Made by a program: the position numbers and the translations under genes. DNA of 64,000 bases. Origin: Pseudorhodobacter sp. PARRP1 (lineage in GTDB: Bacteria; Pseudomonadota; Alphaproteobacteria; Rhodobacterales; Rhodobacteraceae). Of the stretch, positions 36,355 to 45,141 are shown piece by piece; position 1 is the stretch's first letter; each line of letters opens with the position of its first letter. Location of the stretch: NCBI GenBank assembly GCA_002256245.1, contig NKIU01000001.1:62001-126000 (forward strand), read 5' to 3'. The notes below the pieces were generated by a model. It was not told the DNA's origin. It did not search any database and saw only the letters and a program-made list of their open reading frames with translations.

Positions 36355-37034
36355 CAGCGCGCCTTCGGAGCCAGCAATTTCAACGCCGCCCGGATCAGCG
36401 CCGCCGTGTCAGCCTCGGGCTGATCGACCGCGATCGTGCTGATCGCCTGCGCGGCCTCACCATGGCCATAGCCCAGATTGACCAGCGCCGACAGCGCATC
36501 CGCCGTGAACCCGGCCCGGTTTTGCGCCGCCGTGGGGGCCGCCTGCTTGCGCGGGGCCATCGGAGTGACAGGTTCCAAAACGCTGTCATCGGCCTCTGCC
36601 GCCACGGCCATATTCGCCCCCATCGCCATGATCGACGGCGCTTTCGATTTCAGTTCCAGAATAACCCGCTGCGCCAGTTTCGGCCCCACGCCGGGGGCGG
36701 CCTGAATGGCGCGCTGATCGCCCAAGGTCAGCGCCCGCGCGACGCCATCCGCGCCCAAAGTGCCCATGATCGCCATCGCGGCCTTGGCCCCCACGCCCTG
36801 CACCGTGGTCAGCAGCTTGTGCCATTCCTTATCCAACATCGTTGGAAAACCAAACAGTTGCAGCAAATCCTCGCGCACCAGCAGTTCGGTGTAAAGCGAC
36901 ACCGCCTCACCGACCGAGGGCAGGCCCGCAAGCGTTCGTTCGTTGACATGCACGATATAGCCCACGCCGCGCACGTCGATCAGCACCTGATCCTGGCCCC
37001 GCCAATCCAGCCGCCCCGATAGTTTTCCGATCAT
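36354..37034 (-). CDS. ruvA: Holliday junction DNA-binding protein RuvA
   Basis: A 226-aa RuvA: N-terminal OB fold ([23 protein letters not shown]), helix-hairpin-helix motifs ([17 protein letters not shown] and [17 protein letters not shown]), an Ala/Pro-rich flexible linker and the C-terminal domain III ([16 protein letters not shown]) that contacts RuvB. It is slightly longer than E. coli RuvA because of the linker. It overlaps ruvC by 4 bases (ATGA). Confidence 0.96.
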   Translation of the reverse strand: MIGKLSGRLDWRGQDQVLIDVRGVGYIVHVNERTLAGLPSVGEAVSLYTELLVREDLLQLFGFPTMLDKEWHKLLTTVQGVGAKAAMAIMGTLGADGVARALTLGDQRAIQAAPGVGPKLAQRVILELKSKAPSIMAMGANMAVAAEADDSVLEPVTPMAPRKQAAPTAAQNRAGFTADALSALVNLGYGHGEAAQAISTIAVDQPEADTAALIRAALKLLAPKAR

Positions 37035-37549
37035 CCTGCCGCCCTTTTCACCGCTGCCTGCAAGCGCCCCGCCGATTGCAGATGATGCGCGTGACAGATC
37101 GCAATCGCCAGCGCATCCGCCGCATCGGGGCCTGCGATTTTCACGCCGGGCAGTTGCACCTTCACCATATGATCGACCTGCCCCTTATCGGCATGACCCA
37201 CGCCGACCACGGTTTTCTTCACCGCATTCGGGGCATATTCGCCCACCGTCAGGCCAAATTGCGCAGGCACCAGCAAGGCAATGCCGCGCGCCTGCCCCAG
37301 CTTCAGCGTCGCCACCGCGTCTTTGTTGACGAACGTATGCTCGACCGCCGCCGCATCGGGGGCGTATTGGCGCAACACCTCGGTCAACTGGCTGTGCAGC
37401 GAGAACAATCTTTGCGCCAGATCACCGTCGCCATCGCCGGGGGCAGAATGGCAGATGCCGTTTGCGACATGGGCAAGCTTGGAACCCGCCACGTCGATGA
37501 TTCCCCAACCAAGGTTGCGCAAACCGGGATCAATCCCCAAAACCCGCAT
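37031..37549 (-). CDS. ruvC: Crossover junction endonuclease RuvC
   Basis: A 172-aa Holliday junction resolvase with the RNase-H-like catalytic acids: Asp7 in [13 protein letters not shown], Glu in [10 protein letters not shown] and the C-terminal pair in [18 protein letters not shown] 37549 with an AAGGGG site gives the family length; the longer frame adds unsupported residues. A LexA-type site lies 55-69 bp upstream. Confidence 0.96.
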   Translation of the reverse strand: MRVLGIDPGLRNLGWGIIDVAGSKLAHVANGICHSAPGDGDGDLAQRLFSLHSQLTEVLRQYAPDAAAVEHTFVNKDAVATLKLGQARGIALLVPAQFGLTVGEYAPNAVKKTVVGVGHADKGQVDHMVKVQLPGVKIAGPDAADALAIAICHAHHLQSAGRLQAAVKRAAG

Positions 37550-37603
37550 CCGCGCCCCTTTTTCTTCTGGTTTTCGCAGATTTTTCTGCTTTACCAAGAA
37601 TTA

Positions 37604-37618
37604 GCACGAAAAGAGAAC
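37604..37618 (-). promoter_or_regulatory. LexA (SOS) box upstream of ruvC
   Basis: On the minus strand GTTC-TCTTTTC-GTGC, one mismatch from the alphaproteobacterial LexA consensus GTTC-N7-GTTC. It is 55 bp upstream of the ruvC start, the expected place for a damage-inducible ruvCAB promoter. The rest of the 342-bp gap 37550-37891 holds no convincing gene; the second half should contain the DUF1127 promoter. Confidence 0.6.
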
Positions 37619-37891
37619 ATCCGCCAAGGGCGATTTATGGCTTGCCGCCCGCACAACCGAGGATTATGCAGATGCAGCAAAACGACATGTCGCATGCGAA
37701 ACACGACCAGAAAAGCCGTTGTTTCCAAACCGCCTATAAAATAGTGGCGAAATTGTGGCGAAAGGCTATGCAATGGGCGCAATGCAGACTTGCTTGCGCA
37801 ACCATTGCTTCGCACATGCAGCATAGCTAGATAGGCCTCACCGGAAGCAAGGGGCTTACCGGAGATGCAAGTTTTGAAAAGGATTACCGCT

Positions 37892-38095
37892 ATGGCCGCC
37901 TATGAGTCGTCCCGCGCGGCGCCGTTTGGCGCCATCTCGATTTTCCGTTCTGTTCAGTTCGTTTCGACGTTCGCGAACAGCTTCGCTGCCTGGAATGATG
38001 CACGCGTGACGCGTCGCGCTTTGGGCAAACTGTCTGACCGTGAGCTTGACGATATCGGTCTGTGCCGTGGTGATGTGGAATTGATCGGCCGTTAA
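37892..38095 (+). CDS. DUF1127 small protein
   Basis: A 67-aa protein ending in the DUF1127 signature (WNDARVTRRALGKLSDRELDDIGLCRGDVE). DUF1127 proteins are small, basic-and-acidic alphaproteobacterial proteins. In Agrobacterium and Rhodobacter some affect RNA turnover, phosphate and carbon metabolism, but this copy's role is unknown. I start at ATG 37892 because an AGGA lies about ten bases before it; ATG 37865 would give nine more residues. A perfect hairpin at 38104-38129 follows the stop. Confidence 0.82.
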   Translation: MAAYESSRAAPFGAISIFRSVQFVSTFANSFAAWNDARVTRRALGKLSDRELDDIGLCRGDVELIGR

Positions 38096-38103
38096 CTGCT
38101 TTT

Positions 38104-38129
38104 GGAATGATCTGACATCAGATCATTCC
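38104..38129. repeat. Perfect palindrome right after the DUF1127 stop
   Basis: GGAATGATCTGA (38104-38115), CA, TCAGATCATTCC (38118-38129): 12 perfectly paired bases starting 8 bp after the stop codon. No T-run follows, so it may stabilise or process the DUF1127 mRNA rather than terminate it. Confidence 0.6.
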
Positions 38130-38160
38130 ATATGCAGGCGGCTCTGATCTTATCGGATGT

Positions 38161-38195
38161 AAAAAGGGTCGGTGCCGTCAAGGCATCGACCCTTT
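38161..38195. terminator. Terminator between the DUF1127 gene and the convergent unknown gene
   Basis: 14-bp stem (38163-38176 with 38182-38195, one G-T wobble) around GTCAA. On the minus strand the stem is followed by TTTTT, so it best serves the leftward gene ending at 38277; it may also stop the DUF1127 transcript. Confidence 0.75.
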
Positions 38196-38276
38196 GCGTT
38201 TGTGGCGGTGTTTGGTTTCACAACAAAAAGCAGGCAAAGCCGCCGTGGCTTGCCCGCTTGTTCGTTGCCGTCCGGC

Positions 38277-38627
38277 TTATTTGAAAAGCTTCAAACCCTC
38301 GGTGATCTTGCCTGCGACGTAAACCGTCAGCGGATCGGCCTGCATCAGCCAGCCGCCCAGACGGTCAAAACCTTCGCCCACCGCCAAGGCCTGCACGCGC
38401 TGATCGTAGGATACAGCGCCAACCGATTGATAAATCATGCCTTTCAGGCCAAATCCTGCACAAAGCACCATGACCATCGGGAAGATGTAGCTGCGGCGTT
38501 TGCGACTGCTCGGGTTGAAATGCGAGCGTCCCAAGGTGCCAGCGGCATCAAAGCCATAGCCCTTGGCGCGCATTTTTTCAAAGCGCGCAACGTTGCTGTA
38601 AAAATCTACAAGATTCGGGTCGGCCAT
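38277..38627 (-). CDS. Small single-helix membrane protein of unknown function
   Basis: A 116-aa protein: N-terminal cytoplasmic part (MADPNLVDFYSNVARFEKMR, a likely helix, then SSRKRRS), one membrane helix (YIFPMVMVLCAGFGLKGMIY, about residues 47-66) and an outer or periplasmic part. I recognise no family beyond Rhodobacterales-type hypothetical. A GGAG site before ATG 38627 supports the start. It stands alone with a terminator at 38161-38195. Confidence 0.6.
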   Translation of the reverse strand: MADPNLVDFYSNVARFEKMRAKGYGFDAAGTLGRSHFNPSSRKRRSYIFPMVMVLCAGFGLKGMIYQSVGAVSYDQRVQALAVGEGFDRLGGWLMQADPLTVYVAGKITEGLKLFK

Positions 38628-38745
38628 CCGAATTACTCCACACGAATAGGCCCCCGCCTGCATCTTTGATAAAAGCGGATTGTGGCGAAATTTGGGCGCT
38701 TGTCTAAAATTGCCGTCATTTCGCCGCGAAGCCGCAGATCGCGTC

Positions 38746-39618
38746 TTAGTTCCGCCGCATCACCAGACAGGACCATTCGCCAAGGTCTTCGCGGGCTTCG
38801 GGGGTAAAGCCATTGGTGACATAGGCAGCGGTGATCGAGTCGGCCTGAACCACCAACAGACCTGACAGGATAATAAGGCCGTTTTGCGCCACATGTTTGG
38901 CCATATCGGGGGCGAGTTCCACCAGCGGGCCTTTCAGGATATTGGCGAACACCAGATCATAGGGGGCGGCCTCGGCCAGACGGGGGTGCGCGAAGCCTGC
39001 GGCCTCCATCGTCTCGATCCGGCCCTGCATGTTGTTGATCGCCACGTTGGCTTCGGCGACATCCACCGCAACCTCGTCGATGTCGGATGCCAGCACCAAA
39101 GCATCGGGCAGCACAGCCGCCGCCGCCAGCGCCAGAACGGCGGTGCCGCAGCCGATATCGGCCACTTTCGCAGGCCGGAAGCCCGCGCCATAAAGGCGGT
39201 CAAACGCGCGCAAGCAGCCCAATGTGGTGCCGTGGTGGCCGGTGCCAAACGCCACCGTCGCCTCGATCTGAAGCGCCACGCGGTCAGCGGGCACCTTATC
39301 GGCATCGTGGCTGCCATAGACAAAGAAGCGCCCTGCCTCAACCGGGGCCAGCTCGCGGCGCACTTTGGCGACCCAGTCGATTTCCGGCAATTCCGACAGC
39401 GCAAAGGGCTTGGCCTCAAACGCCAGCGCCAGCACTTCCAGCATCACCTCGTTCGGCGGCTCAAGGAAATAGGCGCCAACCTCCCACAGCCCCGAGTCGT
39501 CCTCGATCTCGAACACGCCCACGCCGGTGGGTTCGGGTTCCAGCTTTTCGATGGCCTCGGCCAGCGCATTGGCGGCGTCTTCGCCCATCAGGGTGGTCAA
39601 AGCGGTATAGGTGGGCAT
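38746..39618 (-). CDS. prmA: Ribosomal protein L11 methyltransferase
   Basis: A 290-aa SAM methyltransferase that trimethylates ribosomal protein L11. SAM motif I is VADIGCGTAVLALAAAAV (about 157-174) preceded by FGTGHHGTTLGCLRA, and the catalytic loop is DLVFANILKGPLVELAP (NPxY-like N-I-L-K). It follows priA by 27 bp on the same strand. Confidence 0.9.
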   Translation of the reverse strand: MPTYTALTTLMGEDAANALAEAIEKLEPEPTGVGVFEIEDDSGLWEVGAYFLEPPNEVMLEVLALAFEAKPFALSELPEIDWVAKVRRELAPVEAGRFFVYGSHDADKVPADRVALQIEATVAFGTGHHGTTLGCLRAFDRLYGAGFRPAKVADIGCGTAVLALAAAAVLPDALVLASDIDEVAVDVAEANVAINNMQGRIETMEAAGFAHPRLAEAAPYDLVFANILKGPLVELAPDMAKHVAQNGLIILSGLLVVQADSITAAYVTNGFTPEAREDLGEWSCLVMRRN

Positions 39619-39645
39619 GGGCGTATCCGTTCTAGGGTTGCGCGG

Positions 39646-41838
39646 CTAGTAAAAGCTTTGCGGGTCAATGTCGATGGAAAGCCGCAGATTGTTCGGCAGT
39701 TTGAACTGCGCCACCCATTCGGCCAAGGCGGCTTGCAAGGGGGCGGTTTTCTCGGCCTTGATCAGCAAGCGCACCCGGTGCCTGCCCCGCACCCGCGCCA
39801 CGGGGGCAGGCGCTGGCCCGTAAACCTGCGCGCCGATCTTGCGGAGCGGCCCATCGCGGCGGGCAAGCTCGGCCCCGAAATCAAACACCTGCGCCACATC
39901 GGGCGACGACAGGATGATCCCCGCCATCCGGCCATAGGGGGGAACTCCCGCCATCCGCCGCTCGGTGGCCTCGGCGCGCCAGAACGCTTCCTCGTCGCCG
40001 CCAAGGATCGCGCGGATCACCGGATGCTCGGGCTGAAACGTCTGCAAAAGTGCTGTGCCGGGCTTATCCGCCCGCCCCGCCCGGCCCGCCACCTGCCGCA
40101 TCAGTTGAAACGTCCGCTCTGCCGCGCGCAGATCGCTGCCTTGCAGACCCAAATCGGCGTCAATCACCCCCACCAGCGTCAGCAGCGGAAAGTTATGGCC
40201 CTTGGCCACAATCTGCGTGCCGATGATGATATCGGCCGCGCCCTCGGCAATTGCCACGATCTGCTCTTTCAGCGCGCGGGCTGATCCGAACAGGTCAGAC
40301 GACAGCACCGCAACCTTTGCGTCCGGGAACAGCGCCGCCACTTCCTCGGCCAACCGCTCCACCCCCGGCCCAACCGGAGCCATCTTGCCCTCGACCTTGC
40401 AGGCGGGGCATTCTGTGGGCACGGGCTTGGTCGCCCCACATTGATGGCACACCAACCGCTTCAAGAACCGATGCTCGACCATCCGCGCATCGCAATCGTC
40501 GCAGCCAACCTGATGGCCACAGGCACGGCAAAGCGTGATCGGCGCAAAGCCGCGACGGTTCAGGAACAGCAGCGATTGTTCCTTCCGCTCGATCCGCAGC
40601 TTCACCTCGGCGGCCAGTTTCGGCGAAATCCACGCGTTTGACGCCAATTTCTGCGCCCGCATGTCAATCGCCTGCATGTCCGGCAGTTCCGCCGCGCCAA
40701 ACCGCGCGCCAAGGTCTAGGCGGCTATATTTGCCCGCCTCAACATTCGCCCAAGTCTCAAGGCACGGCGTCGCACTTGCCAGCACAATCGGCGCGCCGAC
40801 AATCGCCGCCCGCAGCACCGCCATATCGCGGGCGTTATAGAACACGCCTTCTTCCTGCTTGTAGGACGTGTCGTGTTCCTCATCGACGACGATCAGCCCC
40901 AGATCGCGGTAGGGCAGAAACAGCGCCGACCGTGCGCCGACCACAAACTGCGCCTCGCCCTGCCCCACCATCCGCCACAGCCGCCGCCGTTCGGTCATGG
41001 TGACGCCCGAGTGCCACTCGGCAGGCCGCGCGCCAAACCGCGCCTGCACCCGCGTCAGGAAATCGGCGGTCAGCGAAATCTCGGGCAACAGCACCAAAGC
41101 CTGCCGCCCCCGGCGCAAGGCTTCCGCGACCGCCTCCAGATACACTTCGGTCTTGCCCGACCCGGTGACACCCTTCAGCAGCGTGCCGGAATAGCCGCCC
41201 TGCGCCACCAGTGCCACCAGCGCATCGCCCGCCGCCACCTGATCACCCGCCAGCCGTGTATTGCTGACCGGGTTCAGCGGTGGATAAGGCAGATCACGCG
41301 GCGCGTCCTGTTCCAGCACCACGCCCAGCTTCACAAGGCCCTTAACCACCGCAGGCCCGCAAGCCGCTTCCTCGGCCAGTTCGCCCAACGTCACCGGAGC
41401 CTGCCCAAACCGCCGCAACGCCTCGACCACGCGAAACCGCGCCTCGGTCATCTGGTTCGGGATCACCGGCCCCAGCACATAGGTTTTGCGCATCGACGGC
41501 GGGTCGCCCAACCCCGGCGCGCGGGTGGCCAGCCGCAGCATCGCGGCCATCGGCGTCAGCGTGTATTCCGCCGCCCGCGTCAGGAAAGACCGCAACTCGG
41601 CCCGCATAGGCGCTGCATCCAGCACCCGGTTGACCGACCGAATGCGGGCGGGATCGAACTTGCCCTCGCCCGGCCCCCAGACCACACCGATGACCCGGCG
41701 CGGCCCCAAGGGCACCTCGACGAAATCGCCATCTCCACATCCGCCCTCGGGTGCTTTATAATCCAGCACACGGCCCAAAGGCTCGGTGGTCAGCACGCCG
41801 ACCAAATCCCCCGCCTGATAGACCCGCTCTGCCACCAT
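39646..41838 (-). CDS. priA: Primosomal replication-restart helicase PriA
   Basis: A 730-aa superfamily 2 helicase that reloads the replisome at collapsed forks. N-terminal DNA-binding domain, Walker A GVTGSGKTEVYLEAV, DEEHD box, zinc-binding cysteines (CRACGHQVGCDDCDARM, CHQCGATKPVPTECPACK) and C-terminal helicase motifs (GRAGRADKPG). I use ATG 41838 (MVAERVYQAGDLV); the larger frame extends into the opposite-strand aldolase gene and is a chance extension. It shares its upstream region with the divergent aldolase gene. Confidence 0.95.
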   Translation of the reverse strand: MVAERVYQAGDLVGVLTTEPLGRVLDYKAPEGGCGDGDFVEVPLGPRRVIGVVWGPGEGKFDPARIRSVNRVLDAAPMRAELRSFLTRAAEYTLTPMAAMLRLATRAPGLGDPPSMRKTYVLGPVIPNQMTEARFRVVEALRRFGQAPVTLGELAEEAACGPAVVKGLVKLGVVLEQDAPRDLPYPPLNPVSNTRLAGDQVAAGDALVALVAQGGYSGTLLKGVTGSGKTEVYLEAVAEALRRGRQALVLLPEISLTADFLTRVQARFGARPAEWHSGVTMTERRRLWRMVGQGEAQFVVGARSALFLPYRDLGLIVVDEEHDTSYKQEEGVFYNARDMAVLRAAIVGAPIVLASATPCLETWANVEAGKYSRLDLGARFGAAELPDMQAIDMRAQKLASNAWISPKLAAEVKLRIERKEQSLLFLNRRGFAPITLCRACGHQVGCDDCDARMVEHRFLKRLVCHQCGATKPVPTECPACKVEGKMAPVGPGVERLAEEVAALFPDAKVAVLSSDLFGSARALKEQIVAIAEGAADIIIGTQIVAKGHNFPLLTLVGVIDADLGLQGSDLRAAERTFQLMRQVAGRAGRADKPGTALLQTFQPEHPVIRAILGGDEEAFWRAEATERRMAGVPPYGRMAGIILSSPDVAQVFDFGAELARRDGPLRKIGAQVYGPAPAPVARVRGRHRVRLLIKAEKTAPLQAALAEWVAQFKLPNNLRLSIDIDPQSFY

Positions 41839-41911
41839 CCACCCTTTTCTTTTTGCCTGTTTGAGGTAAACCCCGCCCCAAGCAGTCGCAACCCACCCTG
41901 AGGATACGCCG

Positions 41912-42565
41912 ATGAAATTCTTCGTAGATACCGCCGATGTCGCCGCCATCAAGGAATTGAACGATCTGGGCATGGTGGACGGTGTCACCACCAACCCCTC
42001 GATCATCCTGAAATCCGGCCGCGATATTCTGGAAGTCACGCGCGAGATTTGCAGCATCGTGTCCGGCCCGGTTTCGGCCGAAGTGGTCTCGATGAACGCC
42101 GATGCAATGATCGCCGAGGGGCGCAAACTGGCCGAGATCGCCTCCAACATCACCGTCAAAGTGCCGCTGACCTGGGACGGCCTGAAAGCCTGTAAGGTGC
42201 TGTCGGGCGAAGGTAAAATGGTAAACGTAACCCTGTGCTTCAGCGTCAATCAGGCGCTGATCGCGGCCAAAGCCGGGGCCACCTTCATCTCGCCTTTCGT
42301 GGGCCGCCTCGATGACATCAACCTTGACGGGATGGAGCTGATTGCCGACATCCGCCAGGTCTATGACAACTACGGCTTTGACACCCAGATCCTTGCGGCC
42401 TCGATCCGCACGGTGAACCACGTCACCCAATCCGCCCTTGTCGGGGCCGACGTGATCACCGCGCCGCCGGCTGTGATCAAGGCGCTGGCCAACCATCCTT
42501 TGACCGACGCAGGCCTTGCGCAGTTTGAAAAAGACTGGGCCAAGACCGGGCAGAAGATTCTGTAA
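41912..42565 (+). CDS. Transaldolase-like fructose-6-phosphate aldolase (TalC/FSA type)
   Basis: A 217-aa class I aldolase of the short transaldolase group, start [20 protein letters not shown], with TTNPSII and the Schiff-base lysine in [12 protein letters not shown] (about residue 83). Members act as transaldolase or fructose-6-phosphate aldolase; sequence alone does not separate the two. ATG is the only sensible start. A long hairpin at 42590-42621 follows. Confidence 0.9.
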   Translation: MKFFVDTADVAAIKELNDLGMVDGVTTNPSIILKSGRDILEVTREICSIVSGPVSAEVVSMNADAMIAEGRKLAEIASNITVKVPLTWDGLKACKVLSGEGKMVNVTLCFSVNQALIAAKAGATFISPFVGRLDDINLDGMELIADIRQVYDNYGFDTQILAASIRTVNHVTQSALVGADVITAPPAVIKALANHPLTDAGLAQFEKDWAKTGQKIL

Positions 42566-42589
42566 GCAACGGTTTTTCAGCGATACCGG

Positions 42590-42621
42590 CAGAATTCGCT
42601 CACACCTGTGGGCGAATTCTG
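42590..42621 (+). terminator. Hairpin after the aldolase gene
   Basis: CAGAATTCGC (42590-42599) pairs with GCGAATTCTG (42612-42621), and the inner CACA/TGTG extends the stem. The T-run is weak (ATTC), so it may be a processing or partial terminator element 24 bp after the stop. Confidence 0.6.
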
Positions 42622-42679
42622 ATTCAATGCGCCAACACCGCAACGCCCCCATGCCCAAACCACCCAAGATAGGCCACCC

Positions 42680-43372
42680 ATGATCGACCAAGAGCTGCGC
42701 GACAAAATCCTCGCGGAACCCGAGGTTCTGCTGGAAGACCGCGATGTGATGAACGCGCTGATCGGCGCGAATGAGCGTCTTATGGGCAGCAACATCGTCG
42801 ATCTGCGCGGCATTGCGATGGAACGGCTGGAAGGGCGGCTGGACCGGCTGGAAGACACCCACCGCACCGTCATTGCGGCGGCTTACGAAAACCTTGCGGG
42901 CACCAATCAGGTGCACCGCGCCATCCTGCAAATGATGGACCCGCTGAGCTTTGAGGATTTCCTGAAAACCCTTGCGTCGGATGTTGCAGGCACCCTGCGC
43001 GTCGATTGCGTGCGCCTTGTGCTGGAATCGGTGCAGGATGCCGAAGACCCCGCCCTGCGCAAACTGGGTGATGTGCTTTACGTCGCCGAACCCGGCTTTG
43101 TCGGCGACTATATCGCGGGCGGGCGCAATGTGCCGCTGCGCCCCGTCGTGCTGCGGCAAGTGCTGCCGCAGTCGGATGCGCTTTACGGCGAGCGCGCGGG
43201 CTGGGTGCGATCCGAAGCCTTGATGAAGCTTGATTTCGGCAAGGGTCGCCTGCCGGGTATGCTGGTGCTGGGGGCCGAAGACCCGCATCAGTTCAAGCCC
43301 ACCCACGGCACCGACCTTCTTGCCTTTTTCGCGGGCGTGTTTGAACGCACCATGCGGCGCTGGCTGTCGTGA
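42680..43372 (+). CDS. DUF484 family protein
   Basis: A 230-aa protein of the DUF484 family, GAF-like: N-terminal helix LRDKILAEPEVLLEDRDVMNALI, then a coiled coil (RGIAMERLEGRLDRLEDTHR) and a GAF-type fold. Family members sit directly upstream of xerC in many proteobacteria, as here, with the xerC start overlapping its stop (GTGA). The biochemical role is unknown. Confidence 0.88.
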   Translation: MIDQELRDKILAEPEVLLEDRDVMNALIGANERLMGSNIVDLRGIAMERLEGRLDRLEDTHRTVIAAAYENLAGTNQVHRAILQMMDPLSFEDFLKTLASDVAGTLRVDCVRLVLESVQDAEDPALRKLGDVLYVAEPGFVGDYIAGGRNVPLRPVVLRQVLPQSDALYGERAGWVRSEALMKLDFGKGRLPGMLVLGAEDPHQFKPTHGTDLLAFFAGVFERTMRRWLS

Positions 43373-44295
43373 ACACGCTGGCCATCCCGCCCGCGCAACG
43401 CGACGCGCTGGCGCGCTGGCTGGATCACTTGCGCGCGCTGGACGGTGCCGCCGCCCATACCATCACCGCCTACACCCATGATGTGACAGGGTTTCTGGCG
43501 TTTCTGGCCGTGCATCACGGCGAATCCGAAGGCCTAAGCGCCATCGCCAAGGTCGATCAATCCGATCTGCGCGCGTGGATGGCGCATGAGCGAGAGCGTA
43601 AAATCTCATCCCGTAGCCTCGCGCGTGAACTTTCGGCGGTGAAGAACTTTATCGCTTGGGTGGCTGACCGCGAAACCATTGACGCCACCGCCGTGCTGTC
43701 CACGCGTGGCCCGAAATTCCGCCGCAAACTGCCGCGCCCGCTGTCGGTCGATGGCGCGCGCGACATCATCTCGCAAGTCGGCGCGCAAGCCCGCGAAGAC
43801 TGGATCGCCGCCCGCGATATTGCGGTGCTGACCCTGCTTTACGGCTGCGGTTTGCGGATATCCGAAGCCTTGGGCCTGACGGGTGCCGCCCACCCGCTGC
43901 GCGACACCCTGCGCATCATCGGCAAAGGCGGCAAGGAACGCCTTGTGCCCACCCTGCCCGCCGCGCGCGAGGCGCTCGCCCGCTATGCCCAGCTTTGCCC
44001 CTATGATCTGGCCCCGTCCGAGCCGTTGTTTCGCGGCACAAGGGGCGGGCCGCTGAACCCGCGGCTGATCGCTTTGGTGATGGAGAAAGCCCGGATGCAG
44101 CTTGGCCTGCCCGCCACCGCCACCCCGCACGCGATGCGGCACAGTTTTGCCACCCACCTGCTTTCGGCGGGCGGAGATTTGCGCGCCATTCAGGAACTTC
44201 TGGGCCATGCCTCGCTTTCCACGACGCAGGCCTATACGGCTGTCGATGCTGCCCGCCTGATGGAAGTGTATGAAAAAGCGCATCCCCGCGCCTGA
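43369..44295 (+). CDS. xerC: Tyrosine recombinase XerC
   Basis: A 308-aa tyrosine recombinase that resolves chromosome dimers at dif with XerD. Catalytic residues are visible: Arg in GCGLRISEALGL, Lys in IGKGGKERLVP, His and Arg in HAMRHSFATHLL, His in LLGHASLSTTQAY, and the nucleophilic Tyr of that last stretch. The start is GTG 43369 overlapping DUF484. The length and DUF484 neighbour mark the housekeeping XerC rather than a phage integrase. Confidence 0.93.
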   Translation: MNTLAIPPAQRDALARWLDHLRALDGAAAHTITAYTHDVTGFLAFLAVHHGESEGLSAIAKVDQSDLRAWMAHERERKISSRSLARELSAVKNFIAWVADRETIDATAVLSTRGPKFRRKLPRPLSVDGARDIISQVGAQAREDWIAARDIAVLTLLYGCGLRISEALGLTGAAHPLRDTLRIIGKGGKERLVPTLPAAREALARYAQLCPYDLAPSEPLFRGTRGGPLNPRLIALVMEKARMQLGLPATATPHAMRHSFATHLLSAGGDLRAIQELLGHASLSTTQAYTAVDAARLMEVYEKAHPRA

Positions 44296-44345
44296 TCTGC
44301 GCCCCCAAGACTTGCCCCGAATCCCGATTTGAGCGATCAAACCCC

Positions 44346-45044
44346 ATGGATATCCGTATAAAAGCCCTTTCCGTCCACCTGTTGACCGCCACTGGCGCGG
44401 TGCTTTCGATGTTTGCTATGCTCGCAGCCGTTGAGGGCAACTGGCGGGTGATGTTCCTGTGGCTGGTGGTCGCGCTGATCGTCGATGGCATCGACGGCCC
44501 CCTCGCGCGGCGCTACGACACGCCGAACAACTTCCCGATCTATGACGGGGTGTTGATGGACCTGATCGTCGATTACCTGACCTATGTGTTCATCCCGGCC
44601 TATGCGCTGTTCAAATCGGGGATGCTGGATGGCTGGACCGGCTGGTTTGCCATCATCGCGATCTGCTACGGCTCGGTGATCTATTTTGCCGATACCCGCA
44701 TGAAAACCAAGGATAAATCCTTCTCGGGCTTTCCGGCCTGCTGGAATATGGTGGTGCTGGTGCTGTTTGCGGTTGATCCCTCGCAATGGGTGATCCTGTT
44801 CTTCGTGGTCTTGCTGACCGTGGCGATGTTCCTACGGCTGAAATTCGTCCACCCCACCCGCACCGCGCGCTGGCGCTGGATCACGCTGCCCGCCTCGCTG
44901 GCTTGGGTGATCTTTGCCGGATGGGCGGCCTGGATGAACTTTGCCGAGGGCTCGCTTGCGCATTGGGGGCTGGTGATCACCTCGCTTTACCTGTGTCTGG
45001 CGGGGATCGTGCAGCAGATCGTGCCGGATCGCGCGACGCGGTAA
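44346..45044 (+). CDS. pcs: Phosphatidylcholine synthase
   Basis: A 232-aa membrane enzyme of the CDP-alcohol phosphatidyltransferase family that joins CDP-diacylglycerol with choline. The family motif is spread over DGIDGPLARRYD ... DGVLMDLIVDYLTY (residues 39-67), with about seven to eight membrane helices following. This one-step choline route is characteristic of alphaproteobacteria such as Rhodobacter and Rhizobium. It follows xerC by 50 bp. A hairpin plus repeat at 45074-45116 marks the end. Confidence 0.88.
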   Translation: MDIRIKALSVHLLTATGAVLSMFAMLAAVEGNWRVMFLWLVVALIVDGIDGPLARRYDTPNNFPIYDGVLMDLIVDYLTYVFIPAYALFKSGMLDGWTGWFAIIAICYGSVIYFADTRMKTKDKSFSGFPACWNMVVLVLFAVDPSQWVILFFVVLLTVAMFLRLKFVHPTRTARWRWITLPASLAWVIFAGWAAWMNFAEGSLAHWGLVITSLYLCLAGIVQQIVPDRATR

Positions 45045-45073
45045 ATCTGGCGTCGCACTTTGGGCCAGCCAAG

Positions 45074-45116
45074 CCGGGGCCAGCCCCGGACCCCGGGATA
45101 TTTGAGAACAGATGAA
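45074..45116. repeat. Rhodobacterales intergenic repeat, copy 4, with hairpin
   Basis: Perfect hairpin CCGGGGC-CA-GCCCCGG (45074-45089), followed by CCCCGGGATATTTGAGAACA and GATGAA (to 45116), which matches the 3' half of the copies at 13727 and 35196. The position after pcs fits a terminator role. Confidence 0.6.
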
Positions 45117-45141
45117 ACAAATCTTAGTAAAAGTGTAGTGG

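Noticed and set aside
37642-37830. 62-aa frame between ruvC and DUF1127
   Set aside because: No homology that I recognise, no ribosome site, and an atypical composition.
39646-42249. Extended 867-aa start of priA
   Set aside because: The extension runs opposite the aldolase gene. The shorter ATG at 41838 gives the family length.
43369-44295. XerC read as a phage integrase marking a prophage
   Set aside because: The DUF484 neighbour, length and absence of att repeats or phage genes mark the housekeeping recombinase.
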